Origin: Paracidovorax citrulli
Lineage (GTDB): Bacteria > Pseudomonadota > Gammaproteobacteria > Burkholderiales > Burkholderiaceae_C
Direction of reading: 5' to 3'
Length of the DNA stretch: 64,000 bases
Assembly (NCBI RefSeq): GCF_900100305.1
Contig: NZ_FNEY01000009.1
Location: forward strand, 1-64,000
The notes beneath the pieces were generated by a model that was given only the letters and a program-made list of their open reading frames with translations, did not search any database and had not been told where the DNA came from. A program made the translations under genes and the position numbers. Shown one piece after another: positions 36,689-45,415 of this stretch; the first letter of the stretch is position 1; each line of letters starts with the position of its first letter.

Positions 36689-37657
36689 GTGCCCCCTATA
36701 TTTCCGCCCCCTACGTCCTTCTGGAAACGCGCCGCCCGCCTTGCCGGCCTCCTGGCCCTGGCCGCCGGGCTGAGCGCCTGCTCCGGTGTCGGTACTCTGA
36801 ATGCCCTCGCGCCGCGCAGCGCCGCCGCGGTGGACACCGGCGTGGCCTACGGCACCCTGCCCCGCCAGCGGCTGGATGTGTACCGTCCCTCGGTGGCCGC
36901 CCCGGCCGGCGGCTGGCCGGTGGTGGTGTTCTTCTATGGCGGCACCTGGAACAGCGGGGAACGGGGCGATTACCTGTTTCTGGGCCAGGCGCTGGCGTCG
37001 CGCGGGGTGCTGGCGCTGGTGGCGGACTACCGGCTGTATCCGGAGGTGCGGTATCCGGATTTCGTCGCCGACAGCGCGCTGGCGGTGGCCTATGGGCTCG
37101 AGCATGCGGCGCGGCTCGGCGGCAATCCGCGCCGGGTGTTCGCGATGGGGCACAGCGCAGGCGCATACAACGCGGCGATGGTGGCGCTGGATCCGCGCTG
37201 GCTGGCAGCCACGGGGCATGCGCCGCGCGAGCTGGCGGGCTGGATCGGGCTGGCGGGGCCGTACGACTTCTTTCCCACGGACAACCCGGAGGCGCAGCCG
37301 GTGTTCTTCCACCCGAACTACCCCGCACGCGCCCAACCCATCGAGTTCGCGCACCCGGCCGTGCCCGCGCAGGTGCCCCGGGCCTTCCTGGGCGCGCCGG
37401 AGAAGGACCGGCTGGTGAGCCCGCAGCGCAGCACGCTGCAGCTGGCGCAGGCACTGCAGGCGGCCGGCGTGCCCGTGGTGCTGCAGCTCTATCCGCGCGC
37501 CAGCCATACGACGCTGGTGGGCGCGTTCGCATGGCCGCTGCGCTGGGTGGCGCCGGTACTGGACGACGTGGCCGGGTTCATCGCCTCGGCCCCGCCCGCG
37601 GCGCCGGCACCGAATATGCGGGAAGCCCCGCTTGAAGGCGCTTCGGCGGGCAGCTAA
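36689..37657 (+). CDS. Lipoprotein alpha/beta hydrolase (BD-FAE/carboxylesterase type)
   Basis: 322 residues from a GTG at 36689. The N-terminus is a type II signal: basic WKRAARLAGLLALAAG then lipobox LSAC (Cys near residue 31), so the enzyme is lipid-anchored. Hydrolase motifs: LDVYRP, VVVFFYGGTWNSGERGDYLF (HGG-like oxyanion region with YGG), VFAMGHSAGAYNA (nucleophile Ser in GHSAG), FLGAPEKDRLV (Asp region) and YPRASHTTLVG (His). Natural substrate unknown. Start choice is uncertain; no strong ribosome site is visible. Confidence 0.82.
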   Translation: MPPIFPPPTSFWKRAARLAGLLALAAGLSACSGVGTLNALAPRSAAAVDTGVAYGTLPRQRLDVYRPSVAAPAGGWPVVVFFYGGTWNSGERGDYLFLGQALASRGVLALVADYRLYPEVRYPDFVADSALAVAYGLEHAARLGGNPRRVFAMGHSAGAYNAAMVALDPRWLAATGHAPRELAGWIGLAGPYDFFPTDNPEAQPVFFHPNYPARAQPIEFAHPAVPAQVPRAFLGAPEKDRLVSPQRSTLQLAQALQAAGVPVVLQLYPRASHTTLVGAFAWPLRWVAPVLDDVAGFIASAPPAAPAPNMREAPLEGASAGS

Positions 37658-37703
37658 GTTGGCGGCTTTCCCCGTTCCGCGCACCCTGCGCAAGGAGAGA
37701 CGC

Positions 37704-38164
37704 ATGCCTGCTTCCACCCCCGCCGGTACCGGCACCGTGACCCTGCACCGCGTGCTGCGCGCGCCGGCCGAGCGGATCTATCGCGCGTTCCTGGACCCGG
37801 ACGCGATGGTGAAGTGGCTGCCGCCGCACGGCTTCACCGGCCGGGTGCTGGAGATGGATGCCCGCGTGGGCGGACGCTACCGCATGCAGTTCACGCACTG
37901 GGGCAACGGGCAGGTGCATGCATTCGGCGGCGAGTACCTGGAGCTGGTGCCGGGCGAGCGCATCGTGCACACCGACCGCTTCGATGCGGCGCAACTGCCT
38001 GGCGAGATGCGCACCACGGTCGAGCTCCGTGCCGTGTCGGTGGGCACGGAGCTGCGCGTGGTGAAGGCATTCCCGCGATGATTCCCACCGAGGCCTGCTA
38101 TCTCGGGTGGCAGGAGTCGCTGCAGTTGCTGGCGCTGCTGGTGGAGCCGGAGATTCCTGGCTGA
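37704..38164 (+). pseudogene. SRPBCC (AHSA1-type) protein, frameshifted near the C-terminus
   Basis: The start ATG 37704 has AAGGAGAGACGC in front. The first frame gives TVTLHRVLRAPAERIYRAFL, DPDAMVKWLPPHGFTG, RYRMQFTHWGNGQVHAFGGEY and ELRVVKAFPR, stopping at 38081. One missing base in GTGGTGAAGGCATTC (about 38065) restores the normal AHSA1 ending IPAMIPTEACYLGWQESLQ, LLALLVEPEIPG up to 38164. Intact homologues are START-like ligand-binding or Hsp90-cochaperone-like proteins. It is either a recent lesion or a sequencing error. Confidence 0.7.
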
Positions 38165-38165
38165 T

Positions 38166-39449
38166 TCAGAGTTGCGACTCGAGCAGGCCGGTGATGCGCT
38201 CGGCGAGCCGCTCCCGCAGGGGCCGGTTCAGCCATTCCTGGTGCGTGACCCGGCGGGACTGGCGGATGTCCTGCTCGAAGACCTCGGTCTGGCGCCGGGC
38301 GAAGGCCTCGTCATAGACGTTGAGGTTGGCTTCGTCGTTGAGGCGGAAGGAGCGGTTGTCGAAGTTGGTGGAGCCGACCGAGACGAGGCGCTGGTCCACG
38401 ATCATGACCTTGCAGTGGTACATGGTGGGGCCGTAGGTGTAGATCTCCGCGCCCGCCTCCAGCAGCGGGCCCCAGGTGCCGCGCGAGGCGGACTTGACGG
38501 TTTCGGTGTCGGTGTGCTCGCCCGGGGTGACGATGCGCACGCGCACGCCGCGGCGCAGCGCGTCCAGCAGCAGGGCGCGGGTGAGTTCGTCGGGCACGAA
38601 ATATGCCGCGGAAAGGTCGATGCTGCGCTCGGCCGCGGTGACGGCCATGTGGTACATGAGCTGCATGCTCTCGCTGCCGCCCGATGGCGAGCTGGAGAAC
38701 ATCTGCGCGCGCTGCGTGCCGGCGGGCGCGAGCTTCGGGAAATAGGCGTCGCCGTGCAGCACCCGGCCGGTGACCTTGAGCCAGTTGTCCAGGAAGGTGG
38801 CCTGCAGGTGCGCCACCGCCGGGCCGCGCACGAGGTAGTGCGAGTCGCGCCAGTGGTCCGGGTCCTGCGCGTTACCGGTCCACTCGGGCGCGATGCCCAC
38901 GCCGCCGGTAAAGCCCACCACGCCGTCCGCCACGAGCAGCTTGCGGTGGGTGCGGTTGTTGAGCCGCGCGAGGTTGTACCAGTGGGGCTTGTGGAATTTC
39001 TCGATCTCCACGCCGGCGGCGCGCATCTCGTCGAGGTAGCTGTCCTCCATCTTGGAGCTGCCCACCCAGTCGAGCAGCACATGCACCTTGACGCCCGCGC
39101 GGGCGCGTTCGCTCAGGGCGTCGGCGAACTGCTTGCCGATGTCGCCGGACCAGTAGATGTAGGTCTCGAAGGTGATGGAACGGCGTGCGGCGCGGATGGC
39201 GGCGAGCATGGGCGGGAAGATGCGGTCGCCGTTCTGCAGGTCCATCACGTCGTTGCCCTCCACGATGGAAGGCCCCAGCAGGTTGCCCATGGCCCGCTCG
39301 AACTGGGGGCTGGAGGTGCCGTAGAGGCGCGGCAGCTGCTGGCGGACCTGCGGCTCGCCCGCGGTGAAATTGAGTACCAGCAACGCCGCGGCGGCGGTCG
39401 CGATGAAGGTGATCAGCGCTGTGCGCAGCGTACGGCCGGGTGTCTGCAT
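38166..39449 (-). CDS. Phospholipase D-type enzyme, cardiolipin synthase family
   Basis: 427 residues with one N-terminal membrane helix (about 9-27, ALITFIATAAAALLVLNF) and two PLD domains. The catalytic HKD boxes are HRKLLVADGVVGFTGG (about residue 168) and HCKVMIVDQRLVSVGSTNFDNRSF (about residue 345). The ClsB/ClsC-like order and membrane anchor suggest phosphatidyl transfer to make cardiolipin or a related lipid. It ends against the SRPBCC gene tail with one base between, convergently. Confidence 0.87.
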   Translation of the reverse strand: MQTPGRTLRTALITFIATAAAALLVLNFTAGEPQVRQQLPRLYGTSSPQFERAMGNLLGPSIVEGNDVMDLQNGDRIFPPMLAAIRAARRSITFETYIYWSGDIGKQFADALSERARAGVKVHVLLDWVGSSKMEDSYLDEMRAAGVEIEKFHKPHWYNLARLNNRTHRKLLVADGVVGFTGGVGIAPEWTGNAQDPDHWRDSHYLVRGPAVAHLQATFLDNWLKVTGRVLHGDAYFPKLAPAGTQRAQMFSSSPSGGSESMQLMYHMAVTAAERSIDLSAAYFVPDELTRALLLDALRRGVRVRIVTPGEHTDTETVKSASRGTWGPLLEAGAEIYTYGPTMYHCKVMIVDQRLVSVGSTNFDNRSFRLNDEANLNVYDEAFARRQTEVFEQDIRQSRRVTHQEWLNRPLRERLAERITGLLESQL

Positions 39450-39567
39450 GGCAGGGGATTGTCGAAGCCGCCGCGGGCCGCCCCTGTAGGCCGGCGCCTC
39501 CAGCCGCCTACACTGGCGGGCCTACCCGGACGGGCGCCGCGCGCCATCGATTGAATTCCTGCAGACC

Positions 39568-40521
39568 ATGCCTCCGCCATCCTCCCGCTTCGCCTTCCCT
39601 TCCCTGCCTTCCCCGGACACCGCCGGGCCTTCCGGCGCGGCCGCCGGTCCATGGATGCCCTCGCGCCGCGGGGTGCTGGCCGCCGGCGCCGCGCTGGCGG
39701 CCGCCGTGCGGGCGGGGGCGGTGCAGGCGAAACCAGCCGCGGGCCGAGCGCCGGAAGGCGTGTGGCCCCGGGCGCTGCAGGTGCCGGGCGGCGTGGCGCG
39801 CCTGTCGCTGGGCCCGGCTGCGGAGCGGCCCCAGGCCCATGCGGGCGAGGTGCCGCTGCTGGTGCTGGGCGATGCCATCGAATGGACGGCGATCGTGGGC
39901 ATCGCGCTGTCGGCGCCCACGGGCACGGCGTCGGTGCGGGTGCAGTCCAAGGGCGAGGCCCCGCGCGACATCGCCTACCGCGTGGAGCCCAAGCGGTACA
40001 AGGAGCAGCGGCTGACGGTGGCGCCGCGCACGGTGGACCTGTCCGCCGAGGACAACGCGCGCTACGAGCGCGAACGGGCGCACCAGCAGCAGGTGATGGC
40101 TACCTTCTCCACGCCGCTGCCGCGCGCCGCGGACCTGGCGATGCGCCAGCCGGTGCCCGGGCGGCGGTCCAGTTCGTTCGGGCTGCGGCGCGTGTTCAAC
40201 GGGCAGGCGCGCAATCCGCACAGCGGCATGGACATCGCGGCGGCCACCGGCACGCCAGTGGTGGCGCCGCTGCCGGGCAAGGTGATCGACACGGGGGACT
40301 ATTTCTTCAACGGCGGCACCGTGTGGCTCGACCATGGAGGCGGCCTGCTGACGATGTATTGCCACCTGAGCGCGATCGACGTGCAGGTGGGCGATACGCT
40401 CGCCACCGGCCAGCCGTTCTGCAAGGTGGGCGCCACGGGGCGCGTGACCGGGCCGCACCTGCACTGGGGCGTGATGCTGAACCGGACCATGGTGGATCCG
40501 GCGTTGTTCCTGCCGGCATGA
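39568..40521 (+). CDS. M23 (LytM) peptidoglycan endopeptidase-type protein
   Basis: 317 residues. An N-terminal Tat-like or Sec signal (SRRGVLAAGAALAAAVRAGAV, about 31-52) leads to the periplasm; an all-beta domain follows to about 180, then the M23 domain from about 198: SSSFGLRRVFNGQARNPHSGMDIAAATGTPV (metal His and Asp) and VTGPHLHWGVMLN (HxH). All metal ligands are present, so it is probably active on cell-wall cross-links. Its stop overlaps the rluE start by ATGA. Confidence 0.88.
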   Translation: MPPPSSRFAFPSLPSPDTAGPSGAAAGPWMPSRRGVLAAGAALAAAVRAGAVQAKPAAGRAPEGVWPRALQVPGGVARLSLGPAAERPQAHAGEVPLLVLGDAIEWTAIVGIALSAPTGTASVRVQSKGEAPRDIAYRVEPKRYKEQRLTVAPRTVDLSAEDNARYERERAHQQQVMATFSTPLPRAADLAMRQPVPGRRSSSFGLRRVFNGQARNPHSGMDIAAATGTPVVAPLPGKVIDTGDYFFNGGTVWLDHGGGLLTMYCHLSAIDVQVGDTLATGQPFCKVGATGRVTGPHLHWGVMLNRTMVDPALFLPA

Positions 40522-41210
40522 CGCGCCGCGAACATGGCGCTCCGCCGCCGATGCGGCCTGGCGACGGCCGGCGCAGACCCAGCCCGCGGCCCGGGGTGCG
40601 GCTCGAACCGGTGGAACGGGCCGGGCCGTCCCGCCTGCTGCGCTTCCACAAGCCCTACGGCGTGCTGAGCCAGTTCACGCCCGAGGGCCGTTGGCGCGGG
40701 CTGAAGGATTTCATCGACCTGCCGGGCGTGTACGTGGCGGGCCGGCTGGATGCCGACAGCGAGGGGCTGCTGCTGCTGACCGACGACGGCGGGCTGCAGG
40801 CGCGCATCGCCGATCCGCGCTTCAAGATGGAAAAGACCTACTGGGTGCAGGTGGAGGGCGTGCCGGATGCGGCGGCCCTGCAGGCGCTCGAGCGCGGGGT
40901 GCAGCTGAACGACGGCCCGACGCTGCCGGCGCGCGCCCGGCGCCTGGATGTGCCGCCGCCCGTGGGCGAGCGCGAGCCGCCGATCCGCGTGCGGCAGCAC
41001 ATTCCGGACACCTGGATCGAGCTGGTGATCCGCGAAGGCCGCAACCGGCAGGTGCGGCGCATGACGGCGGCGGTGGGGCATCCCACGCTGCGGCTGGTGC
41101 GCGCGGCGATCGGCCCCTTCGCGCTCGACGGGCTGGCACCCGGCACCTGGGCAGAGGCGGAAATTCCCGCGGCCCTCGCGGTCCGGCGGCCCGGCACCCA
41201 CCGGATGTGA
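40518..41210 (+). CDS. rluE: 23S rRNA pseudouridine synthase RluE family
   Basis: 230 residues from ATG 40518, overlapping the peptidase stop. RluE modifies U2457 of 23S rRNA. The catalytic Asp is in VAGRLDADSEGLLLLTDDG; others are LRFHKPYGVLSQFTPEG, KTYWVQVEGVPD and VIREGRNRQVRRMTAAVGHPTLRLVR. The first 30 residues are Arg/Pro-rich and not conserved, so the true start could be further in. Typical for the family otherwise. Confidence 0.9.
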   Translation: MTRREHGAPPPMRPGDGRRRPSPRPGVRLEPVERAGPSRLLRFHKPYGVLSQFTPEGRWRGLKDFIDLPGVYVAGRLDADSEGLLLLTDDGGLQARIADPRFKMEKTYWVQVEGVPDAAALQALERGVQLNDGPTLPARARRLDVPPPVGEREPPIRVRQHIPDTWIELVIREGRNRQVRRMTAAVGHPTLRLVRAAIGPFALDGLAPGTWAEAEIPAALAVRRPGTHRM

Positions 41211-41349
41211 CGCCGGGCGGCAGCGGGTCGCGGCGAACCGGGCAATGACCGCGCAGGCGGCTGCGCAGGAGAGACAATCGCGGCCATTCCACCGCGCACG
41301 GCCGCTGCAGGCAGCACCGCCGCGGCAACGCCACCCGCACAGGACGCAT

Positions 41350-41838
41350 ATGGCACCAGGCCCCTCCTCGCCCGCTGACCATCGCCGCACGCCCGCGGAG
41401 CGCACCGAGGCGGTGCGCTGGCTGGCGCAGGCGGCGGACGGCGGCTCCGCGCTCGCGGCGGTGCGGCTGGGAGCGATGTACGAGCGCGGCGGGGACGGCG
41501 AGCCGCGCCAGCTGTCGGCCGCGGAGAACTGGTACCTGCGCGCGGCGCGCCAGGGCGATGCCGCCGGGCTCTACAGCCTGGGCGCGCTGTATGCGCGGGG
41601 CAGCGACACCGTGGTGCAGCGGCCCATCACCGCCTGCATGCTGATGGAACTCGCGGCCCGCGCCCATGCGGGATCGGGCCGGGACGACGTGCTGCTGCCG
41701 GCGGGTCACAGTGCCCTGGCCGCGCGGGCCGCCCAGACGCGGCTGGCAGGCGCCCTGGGCGCCCTGGGCGCGCAGGACGCGGCGGAAGCGCAGCGGCGCG
41801 CCGACGCGTGGAAGCCGGGCCAGCCGCTGGATCTCTGA
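41350..41838 (+). CDS. Sel1-repeat protein
   Basis: 162 residues from ATG 41350 with two to three Sel1-type TPR-like repeats (EAVRWLAQAADGGSALAAVRLGAMYERG, AENWYLRAARQGDAAGLYSLGALYARG). No signal peptide is seen. Sel1 proteins act as interaction scaffolds; no partner is implied by the neighbours. An extended start at 41245 is possible but its first 35 residues are low-complexity. Confidence 0.75.
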   Translation: MAPGPSSPADHRRTPAERTEAVRWLAQAADGGSALAAVRLGAMYERGGDGEPRQLSAAENWYLRAARQGDAAGLYSLGALYARGSDTVVQRPITACMLMELAARAHAGSGRDDVLLPAGHSALAARAAQTRLAGALGALGAQDAAEAQRRADAWKPGQPLDL

Positions 41839-41869
41839 CCCCGCGGGCCGGCAGGTCAGCGGGAGCGCA

Positions 41870-42124
41870 TCACCGCCTGCGCCACCAGAGGAACAGCGCC
41901 AGGAACGTCAGGCCGAAGAACAGCGGGATCCAGGCCATGAAGGTTTCCAGCAGCGACGAGGGCCGCATGCCGGACCAGACCTCGATGCGCACCCGGTCGA
42001 TGCGCAGGTCGCGGGCGGCAGCGAATTCCGCCACGGGCGCGAGCTTGCGGTCGGTCTTGAAGCCCACGGGCGGCGCGGCGCCGGCCATTTCCACCGGCTG
42101 GCCGGCGCGCAGGCCCTTGGCCAC
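41870..42124 (-). CDS. Small C-tail-anchored hypothetical protein
   Basis: 84 residues from a GTG at 42124: a soluble N-terminal part with PVEMAGAAPPVGFKTDRKL and a C-terminal membrane helix (TFMAWIPLFFGLTFLALFLWW) followed by RRR. The frame is open upstream for another 20 codons (RHGARLNVVPEI) without a start, so it may be longer or a 5'-truncated remnant. It ends 31 bases after the Sel1 gene, facing it. No family is recognised. Confidence 0.4.
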   Translation of the reverse strand: MAKGLRAGQPVEMAGAAPPVGFKTDRKLAPVAEFAAARDLRIDRVRIEVWSGMRPSSLLETFMAWIPLFFGLTFLALFLWWRRR

Positions 42125-42225
42125 GATCTCCGGAACGACGTTCAGGCGCGCGCCGTGCCGGTTCCGGGGCGGGCATGGCGGCGCCGGCGGCGGATTCCGG
42201 TCGGCGGGGCATGCGAAGCGGTAGC

Positions 42226-43542
42226 ATGCGGGCCGTGCCTGTTCCTCCGTCCCCCCAGCCCTCCCCCGCCCCGTCCGTCCCGGCGCCCCGCTCCTCCAGC
42301 ATCTACCAGCATCCCGGCTTTCTCGCGTTCATCGTGGCGCGGGTGGCCGCCATGTTCGCCACGCAGGTGCAGGCGGTGGTGGTGGCCTGGCAGGTGTACG
42401 ACCTGACCCGCGAACCCCTGGCGCTGGCCTGTGTGGGGCTGGCGCAGTTCCTGCCCATGCTGGCGCTGCTGCTGCCCGCAGGCGACCTGATCGACCGCGT
42501 GCAGCGCAAGCGCATTCTTTGCGCGAGCTGGGCCGTGGGCGCCGTGTGCAGCGCGGCGCTGTGGTGGCTCGCCGGGCACGGCGCCGCGGGGGTGACGGGC
42601 ATCTATGCGGTGCTGGTGCTGTTCGGCGCCTCGCGCGCGTTCTCGGCCCCTGCGCTGCAGAGCCTGCTGCCGCAGGTGGTGCCGCGGGAGCGGCTGGCCT
42701 CGGCCATCGCAGCCAATTCCATGCTGATGCGCACGGCGGCCATCGCCGGTCCGTTCCTGGGTGGCCTGCTGTACGCGGCCGGGGGTGGCGAGCTGACGTA
42801 TGCCGTGTGCCTGGTGGCGTTCGCCGTGGGGGCCGCGCTGATGCTGCGGGTGCCGGTGGCGCACGCGACCCCGCTGGGACCGGTGCTGGGCACGATGCGC
42901 GAGCGCTTCGGCGAGGGCATCCGCTTCATCCGGTCGCGGCCCATCATCCTGGGGACGATTTCGCTGGACCTGTTCGCCGTGCTGCTGGGCGGAGTGATCG
43001 CGCTGCTGCCCATCTACGCGCACGAGGTGCTGCACGTGGGGCCGGAAGGCCTGGGCGCGCTGCGCAGCGCCATGGCCATGGGCGAGGTGGGCATGGGCTT
43101 CTACCTGAGCCTGCGGCCGTTCAACCGCCGGGTGGGCGCGACGATGTTCATCGCGGTGGCCGTGTTCGGCGTGGCCAACCTGGTGTTCGCGTTCTCGACC
43201 GTGTTCTGGCTGTCGTTCGCGGCGCTGGTGGTCGCGGGCGCGGCGGACATGGTGAGCGTGTACATCCGCGGTTCGCTGGTGCAATTCTCCACGCCCGACG
43301 CCATGCGCGGCCGGGTGAGCGCGGTCAACATGCTGTTCATCGGCTCATCCAATGAACTCGGCGAATTCCGCGCCGGCACCAGCGCTGCCTGGCTGGGCAC
43401 CGTGCCCGCGGCCGTGGTGGGCGGCCTGTGCACGCTCGGAGTGGTGGGGGCTTGGGCCTGGATGTTCAAGCCGTTGCGGCGGGTGGACCGGTTCGAAGAA
43501 GCATCGCCCCGGCCGGGCGCGGAGCCACCGCGTCCCCATTGA
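42226..43542 (+). CDS. MFS transporter, EntS/MFS_3-type
   Basis: 438-residue 12-helix exporter of the MFS_3/EntS-like family. After a Pro/Ser-rich N-terminus, helix 1 is FLAFIVARVAAMFATQVQAVVVAWQVY; the MFS loop motif is GDLIDRVQRKRIL; the family's GASRAFSAPALQSLLPQVVPRERLASA and GRVSAVNMLFIGSSNELGEF are present. Its substrate is unknown (relatives export siderophores or drugs). ATGs at 42175, 42211 and 42226 all fit; I take the last. An inverted repeat lies 17 bases after the stop. Confidence 0.85.
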   Translation: MRAVPVPPSPQPSPAPSVPAPRSSSIYQHPGFLAFIVARVAAMFATQVQAVVVAWQVYDLTREPLALACVGLAQFLPMLALLLPAGDLIDRVQRKRILCASWAVGAVCSAALWWLAGHGAAGVTGIYAVLVLFGASRAFSAPALQSLLPQVVPRERLASAIAANSMLMRTAAIAGPFLGGLLYAAGGGELTYAVCLVAFAVGAALMLRVPVAHATPLGPVLGTMRERFGEGIRFIRSRPIILGTISLDLFAVLLGGVIALLPIYAHEVLHVGPEGLGALRSAMAMGEVGMGFYLSLRPFNRRVGATMFIAVAVFGVANLVFAFSTVFWLSFAALVVAGAADMVSVYIRGSLVQFSTPDAMRGRVSAVNMLFIGSSNELGEFRAGTSAAWLGTVPAAVVGGLCTLGVVGAWAWMFKPLRRVDRFEEASPRPGAEPPRPH

Positions 43543-43558
43543 TTCTCGATCCCTCCTT

Positions 43559-43587
43559 GGTGAATGTGGTATTTTTACCAATTCACC
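43559..43587. promoter_or_regulatory. Inverted repeat between MFS and chemoreceptor genes
   Basis: GGTGAAT (43559-43565) and ATTCACC (43581-43587) form a perfect outer arm, with inner GGTA/TACC closing a TTTT loop, so the whole element can fold into an 11-pair hairpin. It lies 17 bases after the MFS stop and 85 bases before the chemoreceptor start. It could be a terminator without a T-run or a two-fold operator. Confidence 0.45.
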
Positions 43588-43671
43588 GATGTGATCTTTT
43601 GTGTAGTTCGGGGCTTCTCCGGAAATGCGGGACCATCGTTTTCTGATGGAATCATTTTTCGGGAGAACCGT

Positions 43672-45315
43672 ATGAACAAAAATGCAAAAGTGCGCACCCA
43701 GCTGATGGTGGCTTTCGGCACGATGGGGGTGCTGATCCTTTTCATGTCGCTGTTCGGCCTCGCGGCGCTGGGCGACGCGACCACGCGCTTCCAGGGTTAC
43801 GTGCATGGCATCGGAGCGCGGACCGCCATGACGGCCCAGTTGCGCACCGCGATCGATGAGCGCGCCATCGCCGCGCGCAACATCGTGCTGGCGACCACGC
43901 CGGCCGAGGTGCAGACGGAGAAGTCGCGCGGCGAGCAGGCCCACGCCCAGGTCCAGAAATCAATGGCGGAGCTCAAGCAGCTGATGGCGCAGGCCACGGA
44001 CACCTCCGACAAGGCACGCGCGCTGGTGGCGCAGATGGACCGGATCGAACAGAGCTATGCGCCCGTCGCCCTCGGGATCATCGACCTCGCGGCGCGCGGG
44101 GAACGCGACGCCGCCATCACGAAGCTGAACCGGGAATGCCGCCCGCTGCTCGACCAGTTCGCGGCCGTCACCTCCGAGTACGCACAGCTGTCCCGAAGCA
44201 GGGCCCACGAGCTGGCCGACGACGCCGAGGACCGGCTCGGGGCGGAGCGGACCGCGCTGATCGCCGCCGCCGTGCTGGCGTTCATCATCGCCACCGTGGC
44301 TGGCCTCGTCATCACGCGCCGGCTCACGGGCGCGCTCGGGGGCGAGCCCGCGGAGCTGCGGCAGATCGCCGAGCAGGTGGCCAGCGGCGACCTCTCCCCC
44401 ATGCAGCGCCAGGGCGCGGTCGTGCCCGGCAGCGTGCTCGCCTCGCTGGCGAGCATGCATTCGACGCTGGCCCACATCGTGACGGACGTGCGGCTCGCCT
44501 CGGATTCGATCTCCACGGGATCGAGCGAGATCGCCACCGGCAACGCGGACCTGAGCCGGCGCACGGAGCTGCAGGCCAGCGCCCTGCAGGAGACGGCATC
44601 GGCCATGGAAGAACTGAGCGCGACGGTGCGCCACAACGCGGACAACGCCCGTACCGCGAGCCAGCTGGCGACCGGCGCCACCGACGTGGCCAACCGCGGC
44701 GGCCAGATCGTCGAGCAGGTGGTGGACACCATGCAGGAGATCAGCGCCAGCTCACGCCAGATCACGGACATCACCGGTGTGATCGACAGCATCGCGTTCC
44801 AGACCAACATCCTGGCGCTGAACGCGGCCGTGGAGGCCGCGCGCGCGGGCGAGCAGGGGCGCGGCTTCGCCGTGGTGGCCGCCGAGGTCCGCACGCTGGC
44901 GCAGCGCAGCGCGCAGGCGGCCAAGGAGATCCGGGCGCTGATCCTGGGCAGCGTGGAGAAGGTGGACAGGGGCGCCGCCCTGGTCTCCCAGGCGGGGACC
45001 ACCATGGCCGAGATCGTGGCGGAGATCCGCCGCGTGAGCGAAATCGTGGGCGAGATCAGCGTGGCGAGCGCCGAGCAGAGCGACGGCGTGCTGCAGGTGG
45101 GCCAGGCCGTGGCTCAGATGGACCAGGCCACGCAGCAGAATGCCGCGCTGGTGGAGGAAGGCGCGGCGGCGGCGGCCAGCCTGCGCGACCAGGCCCGGCG
45201 GCTGGACCAATCGGTGTCGGTCTTCCGGGTGCCAGGGATCGCCGGCGGCGCGGCGGCAACGGGTGCCGGCATCGGCTCCGAAACACAGCCCGGGCACCGG
45301 CTGGCGCTGCGCTGA
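43672..45315 (+). CDS. Methyl-accepting chemotaxis protein
   Basis: 547-residue inner-membrane chemoreceptor that signals to CheA/CheW. Starts [15 protein letters not shown] with GGGAGA upstream. Helix 1 is about 11-31; a periplasmic four-helix (4HB_MCP-type) sensor spans about 32-190; helix 2 is about 191-212 ([20 protein letters not shown]); HAMP follows; the signalling hairpin tip region contains [37 protein letters not shown]. It ends GHRLALR, with no obvious NWETF-type CheR tether. Typical of the Tsr-like group abundant in Comamonadaceae. Confidence 0.95.
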   Translation: MNKNAKVRTQLMVAFGTMGVLILFMSLFGLAALGDATTRFQGYVHGIGARTAMTAQLRTAIDERAIAARNIVLATTPAEVQTEKSRGEQAHAQVQKSMAELKQLMAQATDTSDKARALVAQMDRIEQSYAPVALGIIDLAARGERDAAITKLNRECRPLLDQFAAVTSEYAQLSRSRAHELADDAEDRLGAERTALIAAAVLAFIIATVAGLVITRRLTGALGGEPAELRQIAEQVASGDLSPMQRQGAVVPGSVLASLASMHSTLAHIVTDVRLASDSISTGSSEIATGNADLSRRTELQASALQETASAMEELSATVRHNADNARTASQLATGATDVANRGGQIVEQVVDTMQEISASSRQITDITGVIDSIAFQTNILALNAAVEAARAGEQGRGFAVVAAEVRTLAQRSAQAAKEIRALILGSVEKVDRGAALVSQAGTTMAEIVAEIRRVSEIVGEISVASAEQSDGVLQVGQAVAQMDQATQQNAALVEEGAAAAASLRDQARRLDQSVSVFRVPGIAGGAAATGAGIGSETQPGHRLALR

Positions 45316-45415
45316 CCCGGCCCGCGGCCGGGGGCGCCGCGGAAGGGGACGAGGTGGACTGCGCACTAGAATCCGCGCCACCTCCTCCGTTCCACCTCCA
45401 CGACACGCGTTCTCC

